A DNA stretch of 38,115 nucleotides from Thermoplasmatales archaeon SM1-50. Lineage in GTDB: Archaea; Thermoplasmatota; E2; DHVEG-1. The stretch's first letter is position 1. Each line of letters opens with the position of its first letter. This document shows positions 14,509 through 22,620 of the stretch, piece by piece. The translations under genes and the position numbers were made by a program. The notes under the pieces were generated by a model that made no database searches, was not told where the DNA came from, and saw only the letters and a program-made list of their open reading frames with translations. The stretch is taken from contig LSSI01000066.1 of the NCBI GenBank assembly GCA_001595945.1, forward strand, positions 1-38,115. The letters are read 5' to 3'.

Positions 14509-16743
14509 TTATTTGATTAGCCGTGAGGTTAAAAGGGTAGGTAAGACGCACAGGCTGGCAATAAAGGAAAAGCCGATAAGTGTTATGACAACGATACTAA
14601 ACTGATGGAGTGCAGGGATACCAACAGCAAAAGTTGAAAGCAGTGCCATACCCGTTGTTGTAGCTGCACCTACCAATGACCAGCCTGTTGTTTCAATCAT
14701 GGTTTTCACCGCATCTGCTTTCGATACTCCTTTTGCTATTTCTTCACGAACACGTTGGGTCGTCTGAATGCTGTAATCGATACCAGTCCCAATCATTATC
14801 GAGGCTATTGTAATGTTGATAATCGAAAGAGGAATGTCAAACATTATCAAAGCGCCTGGTTCCCAGGCAAGGACTACAAGAACGGGAATAATTGCCAGGA
14901 ATCCAACTCCTATTGAATTAAATCCAATGATTAAGCAGGCAAGAACCAACAACAAAGCAATGAGAAGGGAAATTGCTTGTGAACTCATGATCTGTTTATT
15001 GATCACAACAGTTACAACATCCTGGCCAGCAAGCTGAGAGACGCGCCCGTTTTGAGGGATGACGGTGTTCTCTACGATGTTATTGACGCTGTCGATTAGT
15101 TTTTCTAATGTTTCTACGCTTGTTCCAGCGGGGAAGGAGACCACAATAAATGTTTTTGAATATTTTTCATCGACAAGTCCTTGTCTTGCAATTTTGTCAA
15201 GAATAATTGTGTCGACTCCAAGAAACTCAGCGATTGTGTCAATAATCTTGCTTCGTTCCAACACATCGTTAACTTTTTTGATCTCATCAGCTATCGAATA
15301 TGCAGAGCCACCGACATTCCGTATTCTTTCTTCCATGTCATAGATTGCCTCAATGACCTCTGGATATGTCAAACCCTGACTATTTGTCTCTATGTAAAGA
15401 GCATTGAAATTTGCTCCAGTACCAAAATTTTCCGAGTAATCAAGGAGTTTCTCCACTTCAGGGATACCCTGTGGTGCCATATCAAAGTAATTGACATCTG
15501 TTTTTATCTGTGGGAGCACAAGCAAGGAGAGAACAATAAAGAAACAAGAGATGGTAAACAACCTCTTTCTGTTATCAAAAAGTAAAGCTGCAAAACGTTT
15601 CCAATGATGATTGGTTTTATGTTTCTCAAAACGAAGAATGAGACACAAACAAGGGACAAGAATTGTCGCGGAAATAAACACGAAAAATATACCAATTGCA
15701 CATCCAAAACCAAACGCAACCATCGGTGGCATGGAGGACGTCATTAAGGAACCAAATCCAATGATTGTCGTAAAGGCACATAAAAATACTGCCTTTCCTG
15801 TTAGACCCAATGTTCGTTCTACCCGTTTTATTTTATCGCTAACATCTTGCTCTTCGGCAAACCGATTCGCAAGATAAATCGAATAATCCACTCCAAGCCC
15901 AAGCAGCAATGCGATAACAGCAATAGATAGGATGGTCATCTCAGGTTGAATGGTTCCCAAAATCCCAAATGTAAGTAGAAGCGCGTATGCCAACGGCATA
16001 AATCCAATAATAAGACCTTTAAGAGTTCTATGGAAAAAGAACAGAGCACCAGCAACACCAACAGCTGCTAAGGGAAATACAATAGTTAATGATTGAAGGT
16101 TTTGTTCTCTCATTGCCTGTTGCATGGCATACGAGCCGGTGATCGTCATGGTTGAATAGCGAGCTTCTTTTACAATCGCGGCTCTTACATTTTCAAGAAT
16201 CTGATAATAATCTGCGTTATCTGAGAGTTGGAAGATGATGACCGCAACGTCAAAAGTATTAAGGAAAATGACCCCTTGCATTGCCTGCAGACGTGCCAAG
16301 TAGGTATTGATTAATTGTGGGTCATCAGGGATTTGGTATACCCCTGTTCCTCCAAGATCTTTGGGCAATGGCGGTTTTGCATTTTCTTCCTTGATGAGTT
16401 GAGCGATACTTGTTACCGAAAAGATACCATCGGTTTTTCCTTTGTCGAGTTCATAAGTGTTTATCTTGGTAGCGATTCGGTCCATTTCACGTAAAACATA
16501 GGGATCACGGATATCATCTGCTTCGATATAGATGATGATCGTGGATCCTATCTGAAATTCTTCATTAATCTTAGACCAGAGCTGCAGAGTCGGGTCATCC
16601 TTAGGTAAAAAGGTAGTCAGATCTGCTTGCATATATACGTTTCTGACCTGCAGACCAATCACGATCGTAATAATCGTATAGATGATGAGAACTGTTTTTG
16701 GTCGTTTCACGAGGAGCTTTGCAAGGTGATGGACTATGTTCAT
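14509..16743 (-). CDS. RND-superfamily exporter, MMPL/HpnN-like
   Basis: 744 aa. Two homologous halves, each with one membrane helix, a large extracytoplasmic domain and five more helices, twelve in all. The proton-relay-type aspartates are in the GLGVDYSIYLANR segment of the first half (about 285) and the GTGIDYSIQTTQR segment of the second (about 655). The N-terminus (KLLVKRPKTVLIIY) and the ADLTTFLPKDDP start of the first outer domain are typical of archaeal 'predicted exporters of the RND superfamily' related to sterol-sensing and hopanoid transporters. Cargo is probably lipid-like or hydrophobic but unknown. The ATG overlaps the stop of the upstream HTH gene by 4 nt, so the two form an operon. 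Confidence 0.9.
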   Translation of the reverse strand: MNIVHHLAKLLVKRPKTVLIIYTIITIVIGLQVRNVYMQADLTTFLPKDDPTLQLWSKINEEFQIGSTIIIYIEADDIRDPYVLREMDRIATKINTYELDKGKTDGIFSVTSIAQLIKEENAKPPLPKDLGGTGVYQIPDDPQLINTYLARLQAMQGVIFLNTFDVAVIIFQLSDNADYYQILENVRAAIVKEARYSTMTITGSYAMQQAMREQNLQSLTIVFPLAAVGVAGALFFFHRTLKGLIIGFMPLAYALLLTFGILGTIQPEMTILSIAVIALLLGLGVDYSIYLANRFAEEQDVSDKIKRVERTLGLTGKAVFLCAFTTIIGFGSLMTSSMPPMVAFGFGCAIGIFFVFISATILVPCLCLILRFEKHKTNHHWKRFAALLFDNRKRLFTISCFFIVLSLLVLPQIKTDVNYFDMAPQGIPEVEKLLDYSENFGTGANFNALYIETNSQGLTYPEVIEAIYDMEERIRNVGGSAYSIADEIKKVNDVLERSKIIDTIAEFLGVDTIILDKIARQGLVDEKYSKTFIVVSFPAGTSVETLEKLIDSVNNIVENTVIPQNGRVSQLAGQDVVTVVINKQIMSSQAISLLIALLLVLACLIIGFNSIGVGFLAIIPVLVVLAWEPGALIMFDIPLSIINITIASIMIGTGIDYSIQTTQRVREEIAKGVSKADAVKTMIETTGWSLVGAATTTGMALLSTFAVGIPALHQFSIVVITLIGFSFIASLCVLPTLLTSRLIK

Positions 16744-17135
16744 TGTTCACCCCCTTGGTTTCCAATCATGATGTGTATGTACTTGTTTCTGGTTGTTCTC
16801 CCGCTGAGGTTGGCTATCTTATTGAGTCGTGATTCAATGATTTTTATGCGACGTTGTAGAAGAATAATTGGAGAAATAGCGCCATATTTGTACGGATTTT
16901 TTCCGATACTTTCCGTTTTGATTTTCTCCCTAAAAATGATTTTGTTCTCATACATCTTTGAAAGGAGTTCTCGGACGGTGCTCGGATGAAGTTTGGTGCC
17001 TCGTATGATCTCATCACTTCGTGCCCCATTTTTTCGAAGGAGGTAGACATAGATGCGGGCCTCTGCCTTAGAATCTAGTAATTCATGGACCGCGGTTTCG
17101 ATGTTTCTGTCGATAGGCGAACGAGTTTTGTTCAT
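16740..17135 (-). CDS. Winged-helix transcriptional regulator (TrmB-like)
   Basis: 131 aa from the ATG at 17135 (MNKTRSPI); the open frame reaches 17228 but the extra part overlaps the promoter. A winged helix is seen at about residues 15-75: LLDSKAEARIYVYLLRK, GARSDEIIRGTKLHPSTVRELLSKMYENKI and a basic wing. The C-terminal half is a basic amphipathic helix (ILLQRRIKIIESRLNKI) suited to dimerisation. The stop overlaps the exporter ATG (ATGA), so it is probably an autoregulated local regulator of the exporter. Tandem inverted repeats 70-120 bp upstream are the natural candidate operators. Ligand unknown. Confidence 0.8.
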   Translation of the reverse strand: MNKTRSPIDRNIETAVHELLDSKAEARIYVYLLRKNGARSDEIIRGTKLHPSTVRELLSKMYENKIIFREKIKTESIGKNPYKYGAISPIILLQRRIKIIESRLNKIANLSGRTTRNKYIHIMIGNQGGEQ

Positions 17136-17186
17136 CACAGTGCACCATTTATATGCGATAATAGTAATAAAAAAACGTTGTTTTGT

Positions 17187-17199
17187 GGGTTTAAATACC
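17187..17199 (-). promoter_or_regulatory. TATA box for the regulator/exporter operon
   Basis: The minus-strand palindromic core GGTATTTAAACCC is centred about 58 nt before the regulator ATG, giving a predicted start near 17168 and a leader of about 33 nt. A second TATA-like sequence at 17145-17155 is too close to the ATG to serve. The operator pair begins 7 bp upstream. Confidence 0.45.
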
Positions 17200-17205
17200 T
17201 TTCCA

Positions 17206-17257
17206 TTTTGTCGTCTCCCATCCGACAAAATATTTTATCGGCTAAAAAACGATAAAA
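17206..17257. promoter_or_regulatory. Two abutting inverted repeats of identical geometry (candidate operators)
   Basis: First repeat: TTTTGTCG (17206-17213), 9-nt spacer, CGACAAAA (17223-17230). Second: TTTTATCG (17233-17240), 9-nt spacer, CGATAAAA (17250-17257). Each has perfect 8-bp arms and each is offset by exactly 27 bp from the other; the inner arms also form a near-perfect 20-bp palindrome (17222-17241). The spacer sequences are unrelated, so selection is on the arms. They lie between the regulator/exporter operon and the DUF357 gene, next to the TATA box. Confidence 0.7.
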
Positions 17258-17313
17258 ATATGTCTAAGGAAAACATTTATTTCCTCACACCACCTCCCGT
17301 CATTATCAGAATC

Positions 17314-17565
17314 ATGGACGAAAAAACACGAATAGAAAAAGACATCATAATGTTTGAGGAAAACATCAAACACATAAACAAAAAAATGCTCACCAACCGT
17401 CAAAAAAAAATCGTTGAACTCGCATCACAATATTACGAAGACACAAAATATTATACCAAGAAAAAAGACTACTTCACCGCGTTTGGCTGTGTAAACTACG
17501 CTCATGGGCTTTTAGATGTTATCCTCCAGACAACAACTCAAAGAGATGAACCCTATGAAAGTTAA
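17314..17565 (+). CDS. DUF357 family protein
   Basis: 83 aa from the ATG at 17314; the frame is open far upstream but through the operator and into the divergent gene, so the early codons are not coding. Content is helical and charged, with the family signature toward the C-terminus: ELASQYYEDTKYYTKKKDYFTAFGCVNYAHGLLD, in which Y-E-D-x-K-Y, D-Y-x-T-A-F and N-Y-A-H-G-L-L-D are recognisable. DUF357 is an archaea-specific helical family of unknown biochemical role. A TATA-like AACATTTATTTCC about 37 nt upstream would drive it. The next gene starts inside its last codons. Confidence 0.85.
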   Translation: MDEKTRIEKDIIMFEENIKHINKKMLTNRQKKIVELASQYYEDTKYYTKKKDYFTAFGCVNYAHGLLDVILQTTTQRDEPYES

Positions 17566-18106
17566 AGGAAATATAGAAAAATATTATCATTACGCTTTCC
17601 CAATGCAAACCATACTTGTTACCTGCAACGACCCGGCAGGTAAAACAAACATCATTACCCTTGCATGGCACACCCCTATCTCCAGTCATCCACCATTGTA
17701 TGGAATATCCATCTCCCCAAAGCGATATTCATACAAACTTATAAAAAAAAGCAAGGAATTTGTCATTAATTTTATCCCCTATTCCCTTGCCAAAGCAGCA
17801 GATTTCTGCGGGACCCACACAGGAAAGACCACTGATAAACCCTGCAAAACAGGTCTTACCCTAGTTTCTTCAAGGAAACTCTCGGCACCTCTGATTAACG
17901 AAGGATACGCACATTTGGAATGTACTCTTGTAAAAAACGTTACTCTTGGTGATCACAGCTTTTTCATCGGGGAGGTTGTCGCAGTCTCTGCTGACAAAAA
18001 CGCCTTTACAGATGAGCTGCTACGAACAGACCACATACATCCCTTATATTATATTGGGGAAAACGTATATACTACGCTTGATAGAGCGAAACGAAAAACA
18101 TTTTAA
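17555..18106 (+). CDS. Flavin reductase-like FMN-binding protein
   Basis: 183 aa from the ATG at 17555, preceded by AAGAGATG; it overlaps the DUF357 gene by 11 nt. The split-barrel flavin-binding fold is seen in MQTILVTCNDPAGKTNIITLAWHTPIS (residues about 16-42), the PLYGISISPKRYSYKLIKKSKEFVINF region and the later HLECTLV...GDHSFFIGEVV segment. This family binds FMN and either reduces flavin with NAD(P)H or serves as an electron carrier; in archaea many members have no defined partner. Convergent with the SAM hydrolase gene; the two stop codons share the TTAA at 18103-18106. Confidence 0.85.
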   Translation: MKVKGNIEKYYHYAFPMQTILVTCNDPAGKTNIITLAWHTPISSHPPLYGISISPKRYSYKLIKKSKEFVINFIPYSLAKAADFCGTHTGKTTDKPCKTGLTLVSSRKLSAPLINEGYAHLECTLVKNVTLGDHSFFIGEVVAVSADKNAFTDELLRTDHIHPLYYIGENVYTTLDRAKRKTF

Positions 18107-18891
18107 TGAAAGAGAATCTGAATATCAGCATCAACACTAATTCCAAGCAACTGCGCAGCATTCCCCTGGTTGACACTAAACTCAAGAAAATGATTACTCC
18201 CGATAGTACACAGTAACTCCCCTTGTTTTACATAGCCATACGCAGAAACAAACGGCACCTGTTCCCAGCGACGGTCACTATAGACTATCGATATTTTTTT
18301 CTGCTCGATATCGCCTGGTAAAATATCCTCGGGGATATTCGTCATTAAATTCCCAAACCGATCAACATAAAGAATCTTCCCAACAATCCGGTCTCCTTGA
18401 TGTTCCCCAAGGTGGAACTGCATGTCAACGAAATGAGTGGTTTGCGTACCAATCTCGTCAAAAGGAATCCCTCGAGCAATATAGGCAGCGATAGGTGCAA
18501 AGATATCGCGACCATGAAATGTTCGAGACAACGGATGAATCATATATTTAGGATTAGTTATCTCATAAACAACAAAATCACCTAACAAATGCGCAGTTGG
18601 TAAAAGAAGTCCATTATCTGGACCGATAAGGACCTGTTTTTTCGTTGTGATCATCAACCCTTTTCTCTCTGTCCCAACACCAGGATCGACAATCGCGACA
18701 TGAATAGTACCAACTGGAAAAAACGGTGCGGTTGTCCACAGGATGAACGCACCTTCTCGGACGTTATGGGGGGAAATCTCATGAGTAATATCAATAACCC
18801 GCGCATCTGTGATACTAAAGATAACTCCTTTCATTTGTGCAACATACCCTTCTTTAGTACCAAAATCCGATAAAAACGTAATCCTTTTCAT
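18103..18891 (-). CDS. S-adenosyl-L-methionine hydroxide adenosyltransferase (DUF62 / SAM hydrolase)
   Basis: 262 aa, full length. The N-terminal domain starts with ITFLSDFGTKEGYVAQMKG. The water-activating triad of this family is present: D69 (VDPGVG), R76 (TERKG) and H126 (RTFHGRD). The C-terminal barrel contains the YVDRFGNLMTNI segment that contacts the adenine side. The enzyme hydrolyses SAM to adenosine and methionine; relatives are the fluorinase and chlorinase, but the triad here marks the common hydrolase type. Its physiological purpose in archaea is not settled. Start ATG at 18891, monocistronic. Confidence 0.92.
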   Translation of the reverse strand: MKRITFLSDFGTKEGYVAQMKGVIFSITDARVIDITHEISPHNVREGAFILWTTAPFFPVGTIHVAIVDPGVGTERKGLMITTKKQVLIGPDNGLLLPTAHLLGDFVVYEITNPKYMIHPLSRTFHGRDIFAPIAAYIARGIPFDEIGTQTTHFVDMQFHLGEHQGDRIVGKILYVDRFGNLMTNIPEDILPGDIEQKKISIVYSDRRWEQVPFVSAYGYVKQGELLCTIGSNHFLEFSVNQGNAAQLLGISVDADIQILFH

Positions 18892-19027
18892 GTCACCGAC
18901 CTCAATAACCTTTCCTCGATATTATTCTTATGTACAGATGCTTTATTTGTCTTTTTATCCTTACTTAAAGCAAAACTATATATGGGAGAAGCGTCTATAA
19001 TAATAAGGATTGGAGAAGTAAGAAGAA

Positions 19028-19432
19028 ATGGAGTCAGGAGAGATGACATATAAAAAAACAACTGTAGCAGAAGACATCTGGGCGCAAACTACCTCACGAA
19101 ACATGACGTGCCCTCAGTGTAAAGGATTTTTAACCATTGTTCAGGTAGAACCTATCTACGATCCTAACAACGCCTACACTCCATACAGGACTATTGTTGA
19201 ATGTTCCACCTGCTCATTTCGGATGGTCACAGAATCTTTTACAATTCTCGGAGGTATCAAAGATTTTAATGCCGAATATGTGGAAATCGGCAGTTGGGGA
19301 CCAAGCGGAAGCCGCGTCCTCTCACGATTTAGATATTCAATTAGCTCAAACCTGCTTACTAAGCTTAAAAAATCACAAGAACTTGTAGAATTCCTTATCG
19401 TCAACAATCATGTCGTCCAAGTGATTGGATAG
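19028..19432 (+). CDS. Zinc-ribbon protein, unknown
   Basis: 134 aa. A single four-cysteine ribbon is visible: CPQC near residue 27 and CSTC near 56, separated by 25 residues of strand-like sequence. The remainder is a mixed fold with FNAEYVEIGSWGPSG and SSNLLTKLKKSQELVEFLIV, ending in IVNNHVVQVIG. The region after the ribbon resembles an RNA- or ligand-binding small domain but I do not recognise a family. ATG at 19028 follows GGAG about 13 nt upstream; ATG 19043 is an alternative. It stands alone between the SAM hydrolase (divergent) and the glycan locus. Confidence 0.65.
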   Translation: MESGEMTYKKTTVAEDIWAQTTSRNMTCPQCKGFLTIVQVEPIYDPNNAYTPYRTIVECSTCSFRMVTESFTILGGIKDFNAEYVEIGSWGPSGSRVLSRFRYSISSNLLTKLKKSQELVEFLIVNNHVVQVIG

Positions 19433-19496
19433 ATTAGGGAGGGAAAGAAAAAAAGAATACATACAAATATATGTTCTTCTAAAAAATAAGAGATAT

Positions 19497-19508
19497 ATTT
19501 ATAAATTT
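19497..19508 (+). promoter_or_regulatory. TATA box for the nucleotidylyltransferase-glmS operon
   Basis: ATTTATAAATTT is the best TATA match upstream of the operon. It would start transcription near 19528, leaving a leader of about 60-70 nt. The surrounding 19433-19587 spacer is very A/T-rich and has no other recognised element. Confidence 0.4.
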
Positions 19509-19587
19509 TTAAAACAACCATCAAAAATATAATAGAAAACAAAAAGCAAAGAAAAAAGTCAAATAAGGAACAAATCGATATAGTCTT

Positions 19588-20790
19588 GTGAAACTCATGA
19601 TAAAAAAAGCGGTTGTTTTAGCGGCAGGCGAAGGAAAACGTCTCAGACCGTTCACAGAAACCATGCCTAAAGTAATGCTCCCTGTTGCCAACAAACCATT
19701 GCTTGAATACGTGTTTGATGCAGTCAAAAAAAACGGGATTAATGAAATCATTGTTATCGTCGGATACAAAAAAGAAGTTATTATGGAGTATTTTAAAGAT
19801 TATAAGAACGTAAAAATAACCTATGTCACCCAGGACAAACAACTTGGGACCGCACATGCCCTCCTCCAAGCAAAAAAACATATCAAAAACCCTTTCATAG
19901 TTCTAGCCGGAGACAACATCATTGACTCGGGAAGCATCGCACGGCTTATAAAAGACCAAGCAGAATACTCACTGCTGATCAAAGAACATCCAAATACATC
20001 AAAATACGGGGTTGTTTTTGTCGAAAAACGAAACATCAGTCGCATCGTCGAAAAACCAAAAGAAGATGTTGGCAAATATATTTCAACAGGGATTTATAAA
20101 CTCCCCTCCACTGTTTTTACAGACATCGAACGATGCTACTTACAAGGCGTACATGCGCTCTCATCCGTCATCCAAACACTCGTTGACACGGGTAAGCACA
20201 TCAACACACTTCTAGCGAAATCTTGGATGGACATCGTTTATCCCTGGGATCTTATCGCCGTCAATGAGACGATGATCCAAACAACTAGCGAATCTACAAG
20301 TGGTACAATCGAGAAAGGCGTCACTATCAAAGGCTCCGTATTCATAGGAAAGCACACAAAAGTCTACGCAGGCTGCTACATCGTCGGACCTGTGGTCATT
20401 GGAGAAAGCTGTGAAATAGGACCTCATGCATGCATCTTCCCTTCCACTAGTATTGGAAATAACACCGTGGTGAATCCATTTAGTGAAATACGAAACAGCG
20501 TCATCATGGATGATGTACACATCGCATCAGCCGCATCTATCTCCCATTCCATCATCGGTAAGGGATGTCTTATCAGGGATAACTTCTCAACGATACCAGG
20601 AAAGACAACAATAGAAATCGAAAACGAATTTAAAAAACTTGAAAGACCCATTGGAGCAATGGTCGGAGAAGATTGTATTATAGAAAGCCATGTCGTAGTC
20701 GACCCAGGAAGGATCATCGGCAGAAAATGCAGAATCGACCCTGTGAAACATATTATAAAAAATATTCCAAGTGAAAGTAAAGTGATGTGA
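19588..20790 (+). CDS. Sugar-1-phosphate nucleotidylyltransferase with left-handed beta-helix domain
   Basis: 400 aa. Start is GTG 19588 or ATG 19597. The nucleotidylyltransferase domain (1-225) has VLAAGEGKRLRP, PKVMLPVANKPLLEY, QLGTAHAL, LAGDN and a metal-binding region after EKPKEDVGKYISTGIY. The C-terminal part (about 245-360) is hexapeptide repeats (IGESCEIGPHACI, IGNNTVV). This resembles archaeal GlmU-like bifunctional proteins, but the acetyltransferase active-site block found in the second copy (22621-23826) is replaced by IASAASISHSIIGKG and FSTIPGKT, so acetyl transfer may be lost or altered. It could form a UDP- or dTDP-sugar. The TGA stop overlaps or abuts the GTG of glmS by 1 nt spacing. 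Confidence 0.85.
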   Translation: MKLMIKKAVVLAAGEGKRLRPFTETMPKVMLPVANKPLLEYVFDAVKKNGINEIIVIVGYKKEVIMEYFKDYKNVKITYVTQDKQLGTAHALLQAKKHIKNPFIVLAGDNIIDSGSIARLIKDQAEYSLLIKEHPNTSKYGVVFVEKRNISRIVEKPKEDVGKYISTGIYKLPSTVFTDIERCYLQGVHALSSVIQTLVDTGKHINTLLAKSWMDIVYPWDLIAVNETMIQTTSESTSGTIEKGVTIKGSVFIGKHTKVYAGCYIVGPVVIGESCEIGPHACIFPSTSIGNNTVVNPFSEIRNSVIMDDVHIASAASISHSIIGKGCLIRDNFSTIPGKTTIEIENEFKKLERPIGAMVGEDCIIESHVVVDPGRIIGRKCRIDPVKHIIKNIPSESKVM

Positions 20791-20791
20791 T

Positions 20792-22606
20792 GTGTGCGGA
20801 ATTATTGGGTATGTCGGATTTCGAGACGCACGAACCGTCTTAATCGAATCATTGAAACGACTAGATTACAGAGGGTACGATTCAGCGGGAATTGCCATTA
20901 TCGATAAAAAACTAAAGATCTTTAAGGATAAAGGGGAAATTGTAAAAATTGAAAAACAAATCCCCCAAATGAAAGGGACAACAGGTGTAGGCCATACTCG
21001 ATGGGCCACCCATGGAGCAGTAACAAAAGAAAACGCACATCCACATCTGAGTTGCGATAAAAAAATCGCTATCGTCCACAATGGAATTATCGAGAACTTC
21101 AACATACTTAAAGAGGAATTAATAAAGAAAGGTCATACATTTCTCTCTGATACAGACTCAGAGGTCATTGCTCATCTCATCGATGATATCTATAAAGGGA
21201 ACCTCGAGGAGGCAATGATTGCTGCAACAAAAAAAATCAAAGGGTCCTACGCAATAGTTGCCATCAGCCAGGATGAACCATTAAAAATCGTCGGTGTACG
21301 CAAAGAAAGCCCACTTGTCATCGGTGTTGGGGATAGCGAAAATTTCCTAGCTTCAGATATCACAGCATTTTTGAAATACACCAATCGTGTGATGTTCCTC
21401 AACGATGGGGAACTCTGTGTTATTACTGCAAATACAATTCGTGTTTATGATAAAAACCAAAGACCAATCACAAAAAAGGAAGAGCTCATCACTTGGGATA
21501 TAAAAGACTCTGAGAAATCAGGTTTCCCTCATTTCATGCTCAAAGAAATCTATGATCAACCAGAGACCGTTCATCATGTTCTCAGAGGGCGTATCTCAGA
21601 AATAGAAGAGACCATCACGTTTCCTGAACAGGTTGAAAAGCTGCTTAAAAATGAAATTACTTCCATCCATATTGTTGCGTGTGGGACCTCCTTTTATGCA
21701 GGTCTAGCCGGCAAATACCTTATCGAACAACTGACCAATATATCGGTGTTCACCGAACTTGCCTCTGAATACCGCTATTTCGGCACACGCAATGAAAACT
21801 CACTTGTTATCGCGATTACTCAATCCGGTGAAACCGCTGATACGCTCGCTGCTCTGCGAGAAGCACAGCTGTCAGGATGTAGGACACTTGTAATAACCAA
21901 CGTCATCGGCAGCACTGCGACCCGTATCGCTGATGGGTATATCCTACAACAATCAGGTCCTGAAATCGGTGTAGCTGCAACCAAAACATTCACCTCGCAA
22001 ATCATTTTACTTTTCCTTATCGCGCTAAAACTCTCCATTATTCAAAAGAAACTGGGGTCCAATGAGTTATACAACTACATCGTCCAATTAAAGGCACTAC
22101 CGCGATACGTCCGCGATATCCTGCAACGAAGTAATGATATTATCGCGATTGCAAAACAGCTCAAAGACGCAACATCCGTCTTTTTTATTGGGCGAGGTAT
22201 CAACTATCCGCTCTCCCTTGAAGGAGCATTAAAGTTAAAAGAAATCTCCTATATTCATGCTGAAGGGTTTGCTGCCGGTGAACTGAAACACGGACCGTTC
22301 GCGCTTCTTACCGATGAAACATCAGTCGTCGCTATCGTGACACAAGATGAAACCTATGAGAAAATCCTGGCAAATATCGGGGAGATCAAAGCCCGAGGAT
22401 CAAAAGTCATCGCAATCGCAGAAGACAAAGACTCAGAAACCGAAAAACATGCTGATTTTATGCTTCGATTCTCTGCAGGCTCACATGTGCTTCAATGTAT
22501 TCCCATCACTGTTGTTCTTCAATTGCTTGCATATCACGTTGCTCATCTCCGAAAATGCCCAATCGATAAACCACGGAATCTCGCAAAATCAGTGACTGTT
22601 GAATAA
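20792..22606 (+). CDS. glmS: Glutamine-fructose-6-phosphate aminotransferase (isomerizing)
   Basis: 604 aa, normal length. The GTG start gives MCGIIGYVG, in which Cys2 becomes the N-terminal glutaminase nucleophile. The N-terminal domain shows RGYDSAG, GHTRWATHG and SDTDSEV. Two SIS domains follow with CGTSFYAG, TQSGETADT, AATKTF and a second IGRG.NYPLSLEGALKLKE; the family-typical end PRNLAKSVTVE is intact. It makes glucosamine-6-phosphate, the entry to UDP-GlcNAc. Placement between two nucleotidylyltransferases gives a compact amino-sugar operon; a phosphoglucosamine mutase is not in the window. Confidence 0.97.
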   Translation: MCGIIGYVGFRDARTVLIESLKRLDYRGYDSAGIAIIDKKLKIFKDKGEIVKIEKQIPQMKGTTGVGHTRWATHGAVTKENAHPHLSCDKKIAIVHNGIIENFNILKEELIKKGHTFLSDTDSEVIAHLIDDIYKGNLEEAMIAATKKIKGSYAIVAISQDEPLKIVGVRKESPLVIGVGDSENFLASDITAFLKYTNRVMFLNDGELCVITANTIRVYDKNQRPITKKEELITWDIKDSEKSGFPHFMLKEIYDQPETVHHVLRGRISEIEETITFPEQVEKLLKNEITSIHIVACGTSFYAGLAGKYLIEQLTNISVFTELASEYRYFGTRNENSLVIAITQSGETADTLAALREAQLSGCRTLVITNVIGSTATRIADGYILQQSGPEIGVAATKTFTSQIILLFLIALKLSIIQKKLGSNELYNYIVQLKALPRYVRDILQRSNDIIAIAKQLKDATSVFFIGRGINYPLSLEGALKLKEISYIHAEGFAAGELKHGPFALLTDETSVVAIVTQDETYEKILANIGEIKARGSKVIAIAEDKDSETEKHADFMLRFSAGSHVLQCIPITVVLQLLAYHVAHLRKCPIDKPRNLAKSVTVE

Positions 22607-22620
22607 GGAGAAAAAAAATC

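Noticed and set aside
17145-17155. CATATAAATGG as TATA box of the HTH regulator
   Set aside because: Transcription would begin inside the coding sequence; the element at 17187-17199 has proper spacing.
17053-17313. Upstream extension of the DUF357 frame
   Set aside because: Runs through the operators and the divergent regulator; the family region begins after the ATG at 17314.
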